37,254 bases of DNA from Cellulosimicrobium funkei (GCF_001019615.1 NZ_JNBQ01000038.1:1-37254), one strand, 5' to 3'. Shown: positions 24,337 through 32,007, numbered from the stretch's first letter. Notes: generated by a model from the sequence alone, not told the origin. Translations and numbers: made by a program.

Positions 24337-24343
24337 GCTCGTC

Positions 24344-25762
24344 GTGACGAACTCACCCGAACCCCCCGTCCCCGCGACCGGCCACGACCTCGCGACCACG
24401 CTCCGCGACGCCGTCGCCCGACTGTTCCCCGCGCTGCGCGCGGATCTCGAGTCCCTCGTGCGCGTGCCCAGCGTCTCGAACGCCGCGTTCGACCAGGCGC
24501 ACGTCGCCGCGAGCGCGGACGCCGTGGCCGCGCTCCTGTGCGACGCCGGCCTGCCCGAGGTGCAGGTGCTGCGCGCCCGGACCGCCGACGGCACGGAGGG
24601 CGCGCCCGCCGTCGTCGCGCGCCGCCCCGCGCCCGACGGCGCCCCGACCGTCCTGCTGTACGCGCACCACGACGTGCAGCCCCCGGGCGACGCCGCCACG
24701 TGGGAGACCGACCCGTTCGAGCCGACCGAGCGCGACGGGCGCCTGTACGGCCGCGGCGCGGCCGACGACAAGGCGGGCGTCGTGGCGCACCTGGGCGCGC
24801 TGCGTGCTCTGGCTGCGAGCACGGGGCTCGGCGACCTCCCCGTCGGGGTGACGGTCTTCGTCGAGGGCGAGGAGGAGATCGGCTCGCCGACGTTCCTCCC
24901 GTTCCTCACGCAGTACCGCGACCTGCTCGCGGCCGACGTCATCGTCGTCGCGGACTCGTCCAACTGGAAGATCGGCGTCCCGGCGCTCACGACGTCGCTG
25001 CGCGGCCTCGTCGACTGCGAGGTCGAGGTCGCGGTGCTCGACCACGCGGTGCACTCGGGCATGTTCGGCGGCCCCGTGCTCGACGCGGTGACGCTCCTCG
25101 CGCGGCTGATCACGACCCTGCACGACGACGCGGGCAACGTCGCCGTGCCCGGGCTCGTCACGGCCGCCGAGCCGACGGTCGACTACGCCGAGGCCGACTT
25201 CCGGGCCGACTCGTCGCTCCTCGACGGCACCGTCCTCGCGGGGGAGGGCAGCATCGCCGGGCGGCTGTGGACCAAGCCGGCGATCGCCGTCATCGGTCTC
25301 GACGCGCCGAGCGTCGCGCACGCGTCCAACACCCTCACCCCGCGCGCGACCGCGAAGCTCTCGGTGCGGCTCGCGCCGGGGCAGGACCCGGCCGCCGCGA
25401 TGGCGGCGCTGCGAACCCACCTGGAGTCGAGCGCGCCGCTCGGCGCGCGCGTGACCGTGCGCGACGGCGAGCAGGGCAAGCCGTTCCTCGCCCCTGGCGA
25501 CTCCGAGGCGATGCGGGCCGCGCGGTGGGCGTTCGCGACGTCGTGGGGCACCGACCCGGTGGACATCGGCGTGGGTGGGTCGATCCCGTTCATCGCCGAC
25601 CTGCTCGAGGTGTTCCCCGACGCGGCGATCCTCGTGACCGGCGTCGAGGACCCGGACTCGCGCGCGCACGGCGCGAACGAGTCGGTTCACCTCGGCGAGC
25701 TCGAGAAGGTCGTGCTCGCCGAGGCGCTCCTGCTCGCCCGGCTCGGCGGCGCGGTCGCCTGA
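24344..25762 (+). CDS. M20 family dipeptidase
   Basis: 472 residues, a di-zinc peptidase of the M20 carnosinase/PepV-like branch. Visible ligands: YAHHDVQPPGD (His108), GRGAADDKAG (Asp141), VEGEEEIGSP (catalytic and ligand Glu), ADSSNWKIG (Asp) and HGANESVHLGELEK (His). The lid domain lies between about residues 215 and 380. It probably hydrolyses dipeptides in the cytosol. Start at GTG 24344 from the TACCGT box; GTG 24335 would add three residues. The gene is typical of core actinobacterial genomes and converges on the VOC-TPR gene. Confidence 0.92.
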   Translation: MTNSPEPPVPATGHDLATTLRDAVARLFPALRADLESLVRVPSVSNAAFDQAHVAASADAVAALLCDAGLPEVQVLRARTADGTEGAPAVVARRPAPDGAPTVLLYAHHDVQPPGDAATWETDPFEPTERDGRLYGRGAADDKAGVVAHLGALRALAASTGLGDLPVGVTVFVEGEEEIGSPTFLPFLTQYRDLLAADVIVVADSSNWKIGVPALTTSLRGLVDCEVEVAVLDHAVHSGMFGGPVLDAVTLLARLITTLHDDAGNVAVPGLVTAAEPTVDYAEADFRADSSLLDGTVLAGEGSIAGRLWTKPAIAVIGLDAPSVAHASNTLTPRATAKLSVRLAPGQDPAAAMAALRTHLESSAPLGARVTVRDGEQGKPFLAPGDSEAMRAARWAFATSWGTDPVDIGVGGSIPFIADLLEVFPDAAILVTGVEDPDSRAHGANESVHLGELEKVVLAEALLLARLGGAVA

Positions 25763-25799
25763 CCCCCGCCCGCGGTCCCGCGCGGCGGCGCTCGCCCGG

Positions 25800-26624
25800 T
25801 CAGCCGGGGAGCGCCGTCCGCAGGTCCGCCGCCTCGGCGAGGGTCTGCTCGACGGCGGCGCGCACGTCGGGGGCGAGGTCGCCCGCCAACGCGTCGAGGT
25901 CGTCGAGGTGCGTGCGGGCCGCGTCGGGGTCGCCCGCACGGACGGTCAGCTCGGCGAGGTAGGCGAGGGCGGGCACACGGTCGGCGGCGTCGGCGTCGTC
26001 CCCGGCTCGCCGCAGTGCACCCGCGAGGATCTTGCGGGCCTGGACGGGGTCGCCGTGCGAGTCCGCCTGCACGACGGCGTCGTCGAGCGCCCGGGCGAGG
26101 CGACCCTCGGGGCGCGCGGCGTACGCGTCGACGGCGGACGCCCCGGCCGCGTCCGTGGCCGGCGCCGCCGCGGCGGGGGAGCGGCGCATCACGCGCACCC
26201 AGTTGCCGGCGGGGTCCACGAGGCTGAAGCCCGTCGTGCCGCCCGCGTTCGCGCGGCGTCGGGGGCGCGTGATGCGGGGGAAGCCGGTGAGCGGCAGGCG
26301 CCCGTAGCGCGCGCGCAGGCCTGCGGCGAACGCCTCGAAGACGGGCTCCGTGTCTTCCACGACGACGATGCACGTGCTGTAGCTGTCTTGCGGCTCGATC
26401 CCGTCGAGCCCGAAGTAGTGGATGTCCACGCCACCGCGCCGCACCGCGAGGTACGGGTTGGGTCGTAGCTGGCGGTAGGTCACGTCGAAGCCGAGCGCGG
26501 TCCAGAAGTCGCGCAGCTCGTCGATGTCCCGGCAGGGCAGGGCCGGGACCATGGTCGCGTCGAACGGGTCGGTGGCGGGGTGGTCCGGGAGCGGATCGGG
26601 GTCGGGTGCTCGGTCGGCGGTCAC
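25800..26624 (-). CDS. VOC domain protein with C-terminal TPR-like helical domain
   Basis: 274 residues. After a Pro/Asp-rich N-terminus (about 25 residues) comes one VOC domain of about 120 residues (MVPALPCRDIDELRDFWTAL, VRRGGVDIHYFGLDG, TCIVVVEDTEPVFEAFAAGL, GFSLVDPAGNWVRVM), of bleomycin-resistance type. An Ala-rich linker and about 100 residues of helical repeat follow (GRLARALDDAVVQADSHGDP, RVPALAYLAELTVRAGDPDA, RTHLDDLDALAGDLAP). Single VOC domains act as dimers, binding drugs or metals; the helical repeats may add protein binding. The GTG at 26624 is assigned with TTCGAT 6 nt upstream. It follows the thioesterase gene by 49 bp on the same strand. Confidence 0.85.
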   Translation of the reverse strand: MTADRAPDPDPLPDHPATDPFDATMVPALPCRDIDELRDFWTALGFDVTYRQLRPNPYLAVRRGGVDIHYFGLDGIEPQDSYSTCIVVVEDTEPVFEAFAAGLRARYGRLPLTGFPRITRPRRRANAGGTTGFSLVDPAGNWVRVMRRSPAAAAPATDAAGASAVDAYAARPEGRLARALDDAVVQADSHGDPVQARKILAGALRRAGDDADAADRVPALAYLAELTVRAGDPDAARTHLDDLDALAGDLAPDVRAAVEQTLAEAADLRTALPG

Positions 26625-26673
26625 CGAGCCATCGAAGCACCCGGCACCCGCGCGCGACCAGGGCGCCTGGCGG

Positions 26674-27204
26674 TCAGCCGCGGTGCGCGACGTCGACCGC
26701 CCGGGACCACCGGGCGACGTCGTCGGGGAGCTCGGGTGAGGTGACGTCGCCGCCCAGGAGCCCGACGACGTCGGGCGCGGCGATCCGGTCGCCGGACCCC
26801 CGCGCGAGGAACCGCCCCGCGACGAGGCCGCGCGCGCACAGGTCGCCACCGCGCGAGAACACCTGCTCCAGGTAGACGACGCGCTCGTCCCACCCGAGGA
26901 CGCGCGTCGCGATCTCGAAGCGGTCCCAGAGCTGCAGCGAGCGGCGGTACTTCATGGTCGACGCCGCGACGACGGGATACCAGCCCTTCTCCTTGAGCAG
27001 CGGGAACCCGCCGAGGTCGGCGATGAAGTTGCTGCGCGCGACGTCCATCATCTGCAGGTACACGCCGTTGTTGACGTGCAGGTAGAAGTCGAGGTCGCCC
27101 GGGTGCACGCGCATCCGGGTGACGGACGGCTCGAGGACGCCGCGGCCCGGCACGGCCTTGCGCGGCATCGTGCTGGCGACGAGGAGCTGGATCTGGCGGG
27201 TCAC
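26674..27204 (-). CDS. Hotdog-fold acyl-CoA thioesterase
   Basis: 176 residues. The signature of the 4-hydroxybenzoyl-CoA thioesterase/FcbC-like group is TRMRVHPGDLDFYLHVNNGVYLQMMDVARSNF, in which the Asp and His-Val-Asn-Asn segment form the active site. VAASTMKYRRSLQLWDRFEIATRVLGWDERVVYLEQVF is the long central helix and strands. It hydrolyses an acyl-CoA of unknown identity. The GTG at 27204 is placed by TAGCCT 6 nt upstream. The gene is divergent from the DUF3817 gene with 95 bp between them, and it is probably cotranscribed with the VOC-TPR gene. Confidence 0.88.
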   Translation of the reverse strand: MTRQIQLLVASTMPRKAVPGRGVLEPSVTRMRVHPGDLDFYLHVNNGVYLQMMDVARSNFIADLGGFPLLKEKGWYPVVAASTMKYRRSLQLWDRFEIATRVLGWDERVVYLEQVFSRGGDLCARGLVAGRFLARGSGDRIAAPDVVGLLGGDVTSPELPDDVARWSRAVDVAHRG

Positions 27205-27210
27205 CCGGGC

Positions 27211-27216
27211 AGGCTA
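27211..27216 (-). promoter_or_regulatory. -10 box TAGCCT for the thioesterase gene, leaderless type
   Basis: On the minus strand TAGCCT is followed by 6 nt and the GTG at 27204. Confidence 0.5.
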
Positions 27217-27299
27217 CTACCCCGCACCAGCGGTATCGGGTACTTGTCGCGATCGACGTCCGGGAAGGTCTGTCATCTCCGTGTGCGAGGATGCGCGCC

Positions 27300-27692
27300 G
27301 TGACGACGACGAGCCCCGCCCCTCGCCCCACCGCCACCGCCGACGCCGGGTCCACCCCGGCGCACCCCTGGCAGGTCCGTGCCTTCCGGGCGGTCGCGAT
27401 CGCCGAGGCGTTCTCCTGGGCCGGGCTGCTCGTCGGCATGTACCTCAAGTGGGTCGCCGGCACGACCGAGCGCGGGGTGGAGATCTTCGGACCGATCCAC
27501 GGCGCCCTCGTGCTCGTCTACGTGGCGCTCGCCGTGCTCGTCGCGGTGCGCGTCCGCTGGTCGCTCTGGACGACGTTCCTCGCGCTCGCCGCGACGGTCC
27601 CGCCGTTCTGCACCGTCGTCCTCGACGTCTGGGCGCACCGGACGGGTCGCTACACGGCCCCGGCGCGCAGGGCGGTCGTCGCCGGCGACTGA
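27300..27692 (+). CDS. DUF3817 family membrane protein
   Basis: 130 residues, recognised as the actinobacterial DUF3817 family. After a Pro/Thr-rich N-terminus the segment WQVRAFRAVAIAEAFSWAGLLVGMYLKWVAG is the conserved first span with its characteristic Glu and Lys. GVEIFGPIHGALVLVYVALAVLVAVRVRW holds the second, with the G-P-I-H-G motif. A third span, TTFLALAATVPPFCTVVLDVW, precedes a basic tail. Function unknown. The GTG at 27300 follows GAGGAT by 7 nt; the ATG at 27291 would overlap that box and adds three residues. Confidence 0.87.
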   Translation: MTTTSPAPRPTATADAGSTPAHPWQVRAFRAVAIAEAFSWAGLLVGMYLKWVAGTTERGVEIFGPIHGALVLVYVALAVLVAVRVRWSLWTTFLALAATVPPFCTVVLDVWAHRTGRYTAPARRAVVAGD

Positions 27693-27723
27693 CGCTCGCG
27701 CGCAGGGCCCGTCCGCCCGCGGC

Positions 27724-28323
27724 TCAGACCGGCGGGTCGGGGTCGTACTGGATGCCACGGCGCACGGCGCGCGCGACGTCGTCGCTCTCCAGGCGCGCGA
27801 CGAGGTGCAGCGCCATGTCGATCCCCGCGGACACGCCTGCGGACGTGACGACGTCGCCGTCGTCGACGAACCGCGCCTCGGTGTCGACCACGATGCTCGG
27901 GTCGATCTCCGCGAGCTCGTCGTAGTGCTCCCAGTGCGTCGTCGCGGGCCGCCCCGAGAGCAGCCCCGCGGCCGCGAGCACGAGCGAGCCCGTGCACACG
28001 CTCGCGATGACCGGGGTCTGGGCGCGCATCGCGCGCAGCCACTCGAGGTGCACGCGGTCCGCGAGGAGGGAGCGGGTTCCCCACCCGCCGGGGTAGACCA
28101 GCAGGTGCAGGGGACCGACGTCGTCCGCCGAGCGGTCCGGGAGCAGGCGCAACCCCTTGGCGAGGCGCACGCCGCCGCCGTCCCACGAGAACGTGGACAC
28201 GTGCGGCTTGAGCGCGGAGTGCTCGGCCCAGGCGGACAGCACCTCGAACGGCCCGGCGACGTCGAGCTCCTCCGCCTCGTCGAAGACGAAGATCCCGACG
28301 TTCATCCCGTTCCCGGTGCTCAT
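27724..28323 (-). CDS. DJ-1/PfpI family protein
   Basis: 199 residues of the class I glutamine amidotransferase-like fold: VGIFVFDEAEELDVAGPFEVLSAW, LLVYPGGWGTRSLL and the nucleophile elbow SVCTGSLVLAAAGLLSG (Cys110), with TTHWEHYDELAEIDP. The Glu-Glu-Leu-Asp-Val-Ala-Gly-Pro motif with an acidic residue near the Cys is seen in the isonitrile hydratase/ThiJ branch and in N-terminal domains of AraC-type regulators; here there is no HTH. Function could be a hydratase, deglycase or protease-like chaperone; I cannot choose. GGAGGT lies just before the ATG at 28323. It follows nadA by 59 bp on the same strand. Confidence 0.88.
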   Translation of the reverse strand: MSTGNGMNVGIFVFDEAEELDVAGPFEVLSAWAEHSALKPHVSTFSWDGGGVRLAKGLRLLPDRSADDVGPLHLLVYPGGWGTRSLLADRVHLEWLRAMRAQTPVIASVCTGSLVLAAAGLLSGRPATTHWEHYDELAEIDPSIVVDTEARFVDDGDVVTSAGVSAGIDMALHLVARLESDDVARAVRRGIQYDPDPPV

Positions 28324-28382
28324 GCCTACCTCCGCGTGCCCCGGCGTCTCGAGGCTCTCGTCGGCTCCTGCGTCCGAGCGCC

Positions 28383-29621
28383 CTAGATGCCCGGCAGGGC
28401 GAGCATCTGGTCGAGCGCGACGCGCGCCCAGTGCGCGTCGTCCGCGTCCACGACGATCCGGTTCACCACGCGCCCCGCGACGAGGGACTCCATGGCCCAC
28501 ACGAGGTGCGGCAGGTCGATCCGGTTCATCGTCGAGCAGAAGCACACCGTCGAGTCGAGGTAGTGCACCTGCTTGTCCGGGTGGGCGCGCGCGACGCGGC
28601 GCACCAGGTTGAGCTCCGTCCCGATCGCCCAGGACGAGCCCGGCTCGGCGGCGTCGAGCATCTTGATGATGTACTCCGTCGACCCGACGAAGTCTGCGGC
28701 CGTGACGACCTCGTGCTTGCACTCGGGGTGCACGAGCACGTTGACTTCCGGCACCGCGGCGCGCATGTCGCTCACGTTCTTCGCGGAGAACCGCCCGTGC
28801 ACCGAGCAGTGCCCGCGCCACAGGATCATGCGCGCGTCGCGCAGCTCGGCGTCCGTGAGGCCGCCGTTCGGCTTGCGCGGGTCGAACACGACGCAGTCGT
28901 CGAGCGACATCGCGAGCTTGAGCACCGCCGTGTTGCGGCCGAGGTGCTGGTCCGGCAGGAACAGCACCTTGCCCGTGCCGTCCAGGCCACCCACCTGGTC
29001 GAACGCCCAGCGCAGCGCGACCTCCGCGTTCGACGACGTGCACACCGTGCCGCCGTGGCGACCCGTGAACGCCTTGATCGCGGCCGACGAGTTCATGTAC
29101 GTCACGGGGATCGTCGAGTCGGCGATGCCGACCTCCTCGAGCACGTCCCACGCGTCTTCGACCTGGTCGATCGCCGCCATGTCCGCCATCGAGCAGCCGG
29201 CCGCGAGGTCCGGCAGCACGACCTGCTGCGCGTCGGACGTGAGGATGTCGGCGCTCTCGGCCATGAAGTGCACGCCGCAGAACAGGATGAACTCCGCCTC
29301 GGGCCGCGCCGCGGCCTCGCGCGCGAGCTTGAAGGAGTCGCCCGTCACGTCGGCGAAGTCGATGACCTCGTCGCGCTGGTAGTGGTGGCCCAGGACGAAC
29401 GCGCGCTCGCCCAGCGCGGCGCGCGCCACCCGGGCGCGCTCCACGAGGTCCGGGTCGCTCGGCGCGGGCAGGTCGCCCACGCACTCGACCCCGCGCTCGG
29501 ACGCGAGGTCACGGCCCTGTCCCAGCAGGAGCAGGGCGGAAGGACTGGGCTCGGCGAACCCGCCCTGGCGCGAGGTGTTCGGTCCGCTCACGGACGACAG
29601 CAAGGTGCTACCAGTGCTCAC
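28383..29621 (-). CDS. nadA: Quinolinate synthase
   Basis: 412 residues. NadA condenses iminoaspartate with dihydroxyacetone phosphate to quinolinate, the NAD precursor, using a [4Fe-4S] cluster. Candidate cluster cysteines are Cys115 (FILFCGVHFM), Cys301 (VHPECKHEV) and Cys360 or Cys362 (STVCFCSTMN). Substrate motifs GHHYQRDEVIDFADVTGDS, YMNSSAAIKAFTG, TSSNAE and FLPDQHLGRN are intact. The family usually has nadB and nadC beside it; neither is in the window. The GTG at 29621 is assigned with GACGAT 6 nt upstream; it adds about 50 residues ahead of the conserved core. Divergent from the kinase homologue at 29706, it also precedes the DJ-1 gene. Confidence 0.94.
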   Translation of the reverse strand: MSTGSTLLSSVSGPNTSRQGGFAEPSPSALLLLGQGRDLASERGVECVGDLPAPSDPDLVERARVARAALGERAFVLGHHYQRDEVIDFADVTGDSFKLAREAAARPEAEFILFCGVHFMAESADILTSDAQQVVLPDLAAGCSMADMAAIDQVEDAWDVLEEVGIADSTIPVTYMNSSAAIKAFTGRHGGTVCTSSNAEVALRWAFDQVGGLDGTGKVLFLPDQHLGRNTAVLKLAMSLDDCVVFDPRKPNGGLTDAELRDARMILWRGHCSVHGRFSAKNVSDMRAAVPEVNVLVHPECKHEVVTAADFVGSTEYIIKMLDAAEPGSSWAIGTELNLVRRVARAHPDKQVHYLDSTVCFCSTMNRIDLPHLVWAMESLVAGRVVNRIVVDADDAHWARVALDQMLALPGI

Positions 29622-29705
29622 GGGACCATCGTCGCACAGCGCCGCCACGGTCGAGCGGGCGTCCCGCGGGGACCGGACGGGCCGTCGCCCTGGCACAATC
29701 CGGGC

Positions 29706-30926
29706 ATGCGCGTGCTGCTCACCGGGTCCGCCGTCCCGCCCGCGCCCGACGGCGCGTGGCCGGCCGGGGAGGCCTCGTCGCCACCCGCCCCCGCCGGGCC
29801 GACGCTCGACGACGTCGCGGGCTGGTGGTCGCCGCACGCCACGGTCGAGACCGTGGCGCTCGCGGCGTCCGGGCCGGCGTTCCTCGACGCGGTCGCGCCC
29901 GTCGCGCCGGAGGTCCTCGCCGGGGTGGTCCCGGGGCCGGGCGGGGGCGACGTCCCGGTCGCGGTCCGCCGTCGGACGCCGGGAGGCGACGGCACCGGCG
30001 CGCGCCGGACCGTCTACGTCGACGCCTCCCAGGTGCCCGCGGCCGGCGCGGTCGAGGTGCTCGAGCTCGGCGCGGAGCCCGTGGCCGTGCCCGTCCGGTC
30101 CTCGACCGCCGTCGGGCACCTCCTGGCGCTCGCGGCCGAGGCCGCGAGCGGACCGTACGGGGCGCCCGGGCGGGTCGTCCTCGCCACCGGTGGGAGCACG
30201 AGCCACGACGGCGGGCTCGGCACGCTCCTGGCGCTCGCCGGGGCGCCGGAGCGCGCCGGAGGCCTCCCGCCCGCCGTCCCGGCCGACGTCCTGCGCGACG
30301 CGCGAGCCGCGCTGGGCGGCACCGACCTCGTGGCGGCCGTCGCGGCCGACGTCCCGTTGCTGGGGTTGCACGGGGCGAGCGCGACGCTCGACGCCCGCGG
30401 TGTGGATCCTGCGGTGGCCCAGCACCTCGAGCGCGCGCTCGGCACCGTCGCGCACGACGTGGCCTCCGCCGTCGACCGCGTCACGGCGGACGACCGCGAC
30501 CCCAGGATTGCGCTCGCCGGACGGGACCTCCTCGCCGCGTCGACGGCGGGCCGGCGCCTGGCGGGACTGCCGGGGGCCGGGAGCGGGGGCGGGCTCGCCC
30601 ACGCCGTCGCGGCGCTGGGCGGGCGGCTCGTGCCCGCGCTGCGCGTCGTCGCCGACGACCTGGGCCTCGACGCTCGCCTCGCGGGTTCGGACGTCGTCGT
30701 CGTGCTCGCGGACGAGCTCGGGGCGCACGAGCTGGGGGACGGGACGGTGCACGAGGTCGCCTCCCGTGCCGCCCAGCACGCGCTCCCCGTCGTCGTGGTG
30801 GCCCGCGCGGTCGTCGCCGGTCGCCGCGAGCAGGCCGCGGCAGGGCTCAGCGGCGTGTACGCGTGGGGCGACGGCGACCCGCGCGCCCTCACGGAGCGCG
30901 TCGCGCGCACGTGGTCGCGCGGCTGA
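29706..30926 (+). CDS. Glycerate kinase family homologue, probably non-catalytic
   Basis: 406 residues. The GlxK/GarK fold is recognised from the nucleotide-side motifs: ATGGSTSHDGGLGTLLAL (about residues 160-177) and LPGAGSGGGLAHAVAALGG (288-306), where true enzymes have GGSATNDGG and PGAGAAGGL. But the N-terminal APDSFK-type motif is replaced by LLTGSAVPPAPDG, the ADGGEGT motif is missing around residues 50-60, and the GEGR-D-Q-GK motif is replaced by LADELGAHELGDGTV (334-348). It may be a paralogue of unrelated activity or a regulatory pseudoenzyme. The ATG is placed by CACAAT 6 nt upstream. Divergent from nadA by 84 bp. Confidence 0.75.
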   Translation: MRVLLTGSAVPPAPDGAWPAGEASSPPAPAGPTLDDVAGWWSPHATVETVALAASGPAFLDAVAPVAPEVLAGVVPGPGGGDVPVAVRRRTPGGDGTGARRTVYVDASQVPAAGAVEVLELGAEPVAVPVRSSTAVGHLLALAAEAASGPYGAPGRVVLATGGSTSHDGGLGTLLALAGAPERAGGLPPAVPADVLRDARAALGGTDLVAAVAADVPLLGLHGASATLDARGVDPAVAQHLERALGTVAHDVASAVDRVTADDRDPRIALAGRDLLAASTAGRRLAGLPGAGSGGGLAHAVAALGGRLVPALRVVADDLGLDARLAGSDVVVVLADELGAHELGDGTVHEVASRAAQHALPVVVVARAVVAGRREQAAAGLSGVYAWGDGDPRALTERVARTWSRG

Positions 30927-30939
30927 CGGCAGCGGCTCC

Positions 30940-31368
30940 TCAGCCGAGGTCGACGGACCCGTCCGCGCGGACCGACCAGGCCGGGTTGTGCGCGACCTCC
31001 CACACCAGGCCGTTGGGGTCGGTGACGCGGGCGTGGAAGACGCCGCCGAACTCGCCCTCCTGCGGCTCCTTGCGGACGGTCCCGCCCGCGGCGACCATCG
31101 CCTGCACGAGCTCGACGACCGCGGCCCGGGAACCGACGTTGTGCGACAGCGTGAGGCCCGTCGTGGCCGGCGTGGCGTCCGGCGTGCCGGCGTCGCGCGC
31201 GAACGCCGACTCCTCGAAGAAGCCGAGGAGCTGGCCCGCCGCGGAGCGGTAGAAGACGATCTCGCCGGGCACGTCGAGCTGCGCGGTCCAGCCGAGCGCG
31301 CCGTAGAAGCTCCGCGCGGCGTCCAGGTCACGCGTCGCGACCGTGACGAAGTGCAACGACTGGTCCAT
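30940..31368 (-). CDS. VOC family protein
   Basis: 142 residues, a complete glyoxalase-fold protein: MDQSLHFVTVATRDLDAARSFYGALGWTAQLD (first beta-alpha-beta), IVFYRSAAGQLLGFF, TLSHNVGSRAAVVELVQAMVAAGG and GGVFHARVTDPNGLVWEVAHN. Its DPNGLVWEV ending is typical of uncharacterised actinobacterial VOC proteins; the metal site may be partial. Substrate unknown. GGGAGA lies 3 nt before the ATG at 31368. The next gene on its 5' side is erpA, divergent, with 191 bp between. Confidence 0.88.
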   Translation of the reverse strand: MDQSLHFVTVATRDLDAARSFYGALGWTAQLDVPGEIVFYRSAAGQLLGFFEESAFARDAGTPDATPATTGLTLSHNVGSRAAVVELVQAMVAAGGTVRKEPQEGEFGGVFHARVTDPNGLVWEVAHNPAWSVRADGSVDLG

Positions 31369-31440
31369 GCGTCTCCCGTCGGCGGGCCGCGCCACCGGTG
31401 CGGCGCGGGCTCCGTTCGACCGTACGCCGCCGGGTGGTCG

Positions 31441-31446
31441 TAGACT
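31441..31446 (+). promoter_or_regulatory. -10 box TAGACT, probable erpA promoter
   Basis: TAGACT lies 113 bp before the erpA start, giving a leader of about 105 nt. A weak dyad AACAC/GTGTT (31451-31455 and 31470-31474) spans the expected start site and may be an operator. No -35 matching consensus is evident. Confidence 0.4.
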
Positions 31447-31486
31447 CGGGAACACGACCGGCACGAGTGGTGTTGAGGACCTGATG

Positions 31487-31541
31487 GGATCTCTCTCGAG
31501 AGATCCGTAGAAGCCGGCCACCACCGGGGCAGCACTGCCCC
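31487..31541 (+). promoter_or_regulatory. Two stem-loops in the erpA 5' leader
   Basis: GGATCTCTC-TC-GAGAGATCC (31487-31506, 9-bp stem) and GGGGCAG-CA-CTGCCCC (31526-31541, 7-bp stem) lie in tandem between the proposed promoter and the erpA ribosome site. The second ends 18 nt before the ATG. They could form a regulatory leader; DNA-level dyads are the alternative. Confidence 0.4.
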
Positions 31542-31559
31542 CGACAGCGCGGAGACGAG

Positions 31560-31910
31560 ATGAGCGAGACCACCGACATTGCCACGCACGGCGTCAACCT
31601 GACCGACGGGGCCGCGGACAAGGTCCGCACCCTCCTCGAGCAGGAGGGTCGCGACGACCTGCGCCTGCGTGTCGCGGTGCAGCCGGGCGGCTGCTCCGGC
31701 CTGATCTACCAGCTCTACTTCGACGAGCGCGTGCTCGACGGCGACGCGCTGCGCGACTACGACGGCGTCGAGGTCGTGGTCGACAAGATGAGCGTCCCCT
31801 ACCTCGAGGGCGCGACGATCGACTTCGCCGACACGATCGAGAAGCAGGGCTTCACGATCGACAACCCCAACGCGGGCAGCGCCTGCGCCTGCGGCGGCTC
31901 CTTCAGCTGA
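31560..31910 (+). CDS. erpA: Iron-sulfur cluster insertion protein, A-type carrier
   Basis: 116 residues. The A-type (IscA/ErpA/SufA) carrier fold with the three conserved cysteines: Cys45 in QPGGCSGLIYQLYFDE, and Cys109 and Cys111 in the C-terminal SACACGGSFS. Such proteins deliver Fe-S clusters to apo-enzymes; nadA, a [4Fe-4S] enzyme, is encoded 2 kb away. The ATG has GGAGACGAG directly upstream. A structured leader of about 105 nt precedes it. It converges with the TusA-desulfurase pair across a strong terminator. The assignment as ErpA rather than SufA/IscA follows the usual annotation in actinobacteria. Confidence 0.93.
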   Translation: MSETTDIATHGVNLTDGAADKVRTLLEQEGRDDLRLRVAVQPGGCSGLIYQLYFDERVLDGDALRDYDGVEVVVDKMSVPYLEGATIDFADTIEKQGFTIDNPNAGSACACGGSFS

Positions 31911-31948
31911 CCCGCCGGCGTGCCGCGCGCACGTCGATCTCGACCGTA

Positions 31949-31985
31949 CGAGCCCGGTCACCCGCCCCGCGGGTGGCCGGGCTCG
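31949..31985. terminator. Bidirectional terminator between erpA and the TusA gene
   Basis: A 17-bp stem (31949-31965 with 31969-31985, one T-G position) closed by a CCC loop lies 38 bp after the erpA stop and 22 bp before the end of the TusA gene. Confidence 0.8.
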
Positions 31986-32007
31986 CGTCGTCCGGTGCGG
32001 ACCGCCG

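Noticed and set aside
28383-31961. A 1192-codon minus-strand open frame covering nadA and the region beyond
   Set aside because: Only the nadA part has family motifs; the rest is antisense to the glycerate kinase homologue and erpA and has no homology signal.
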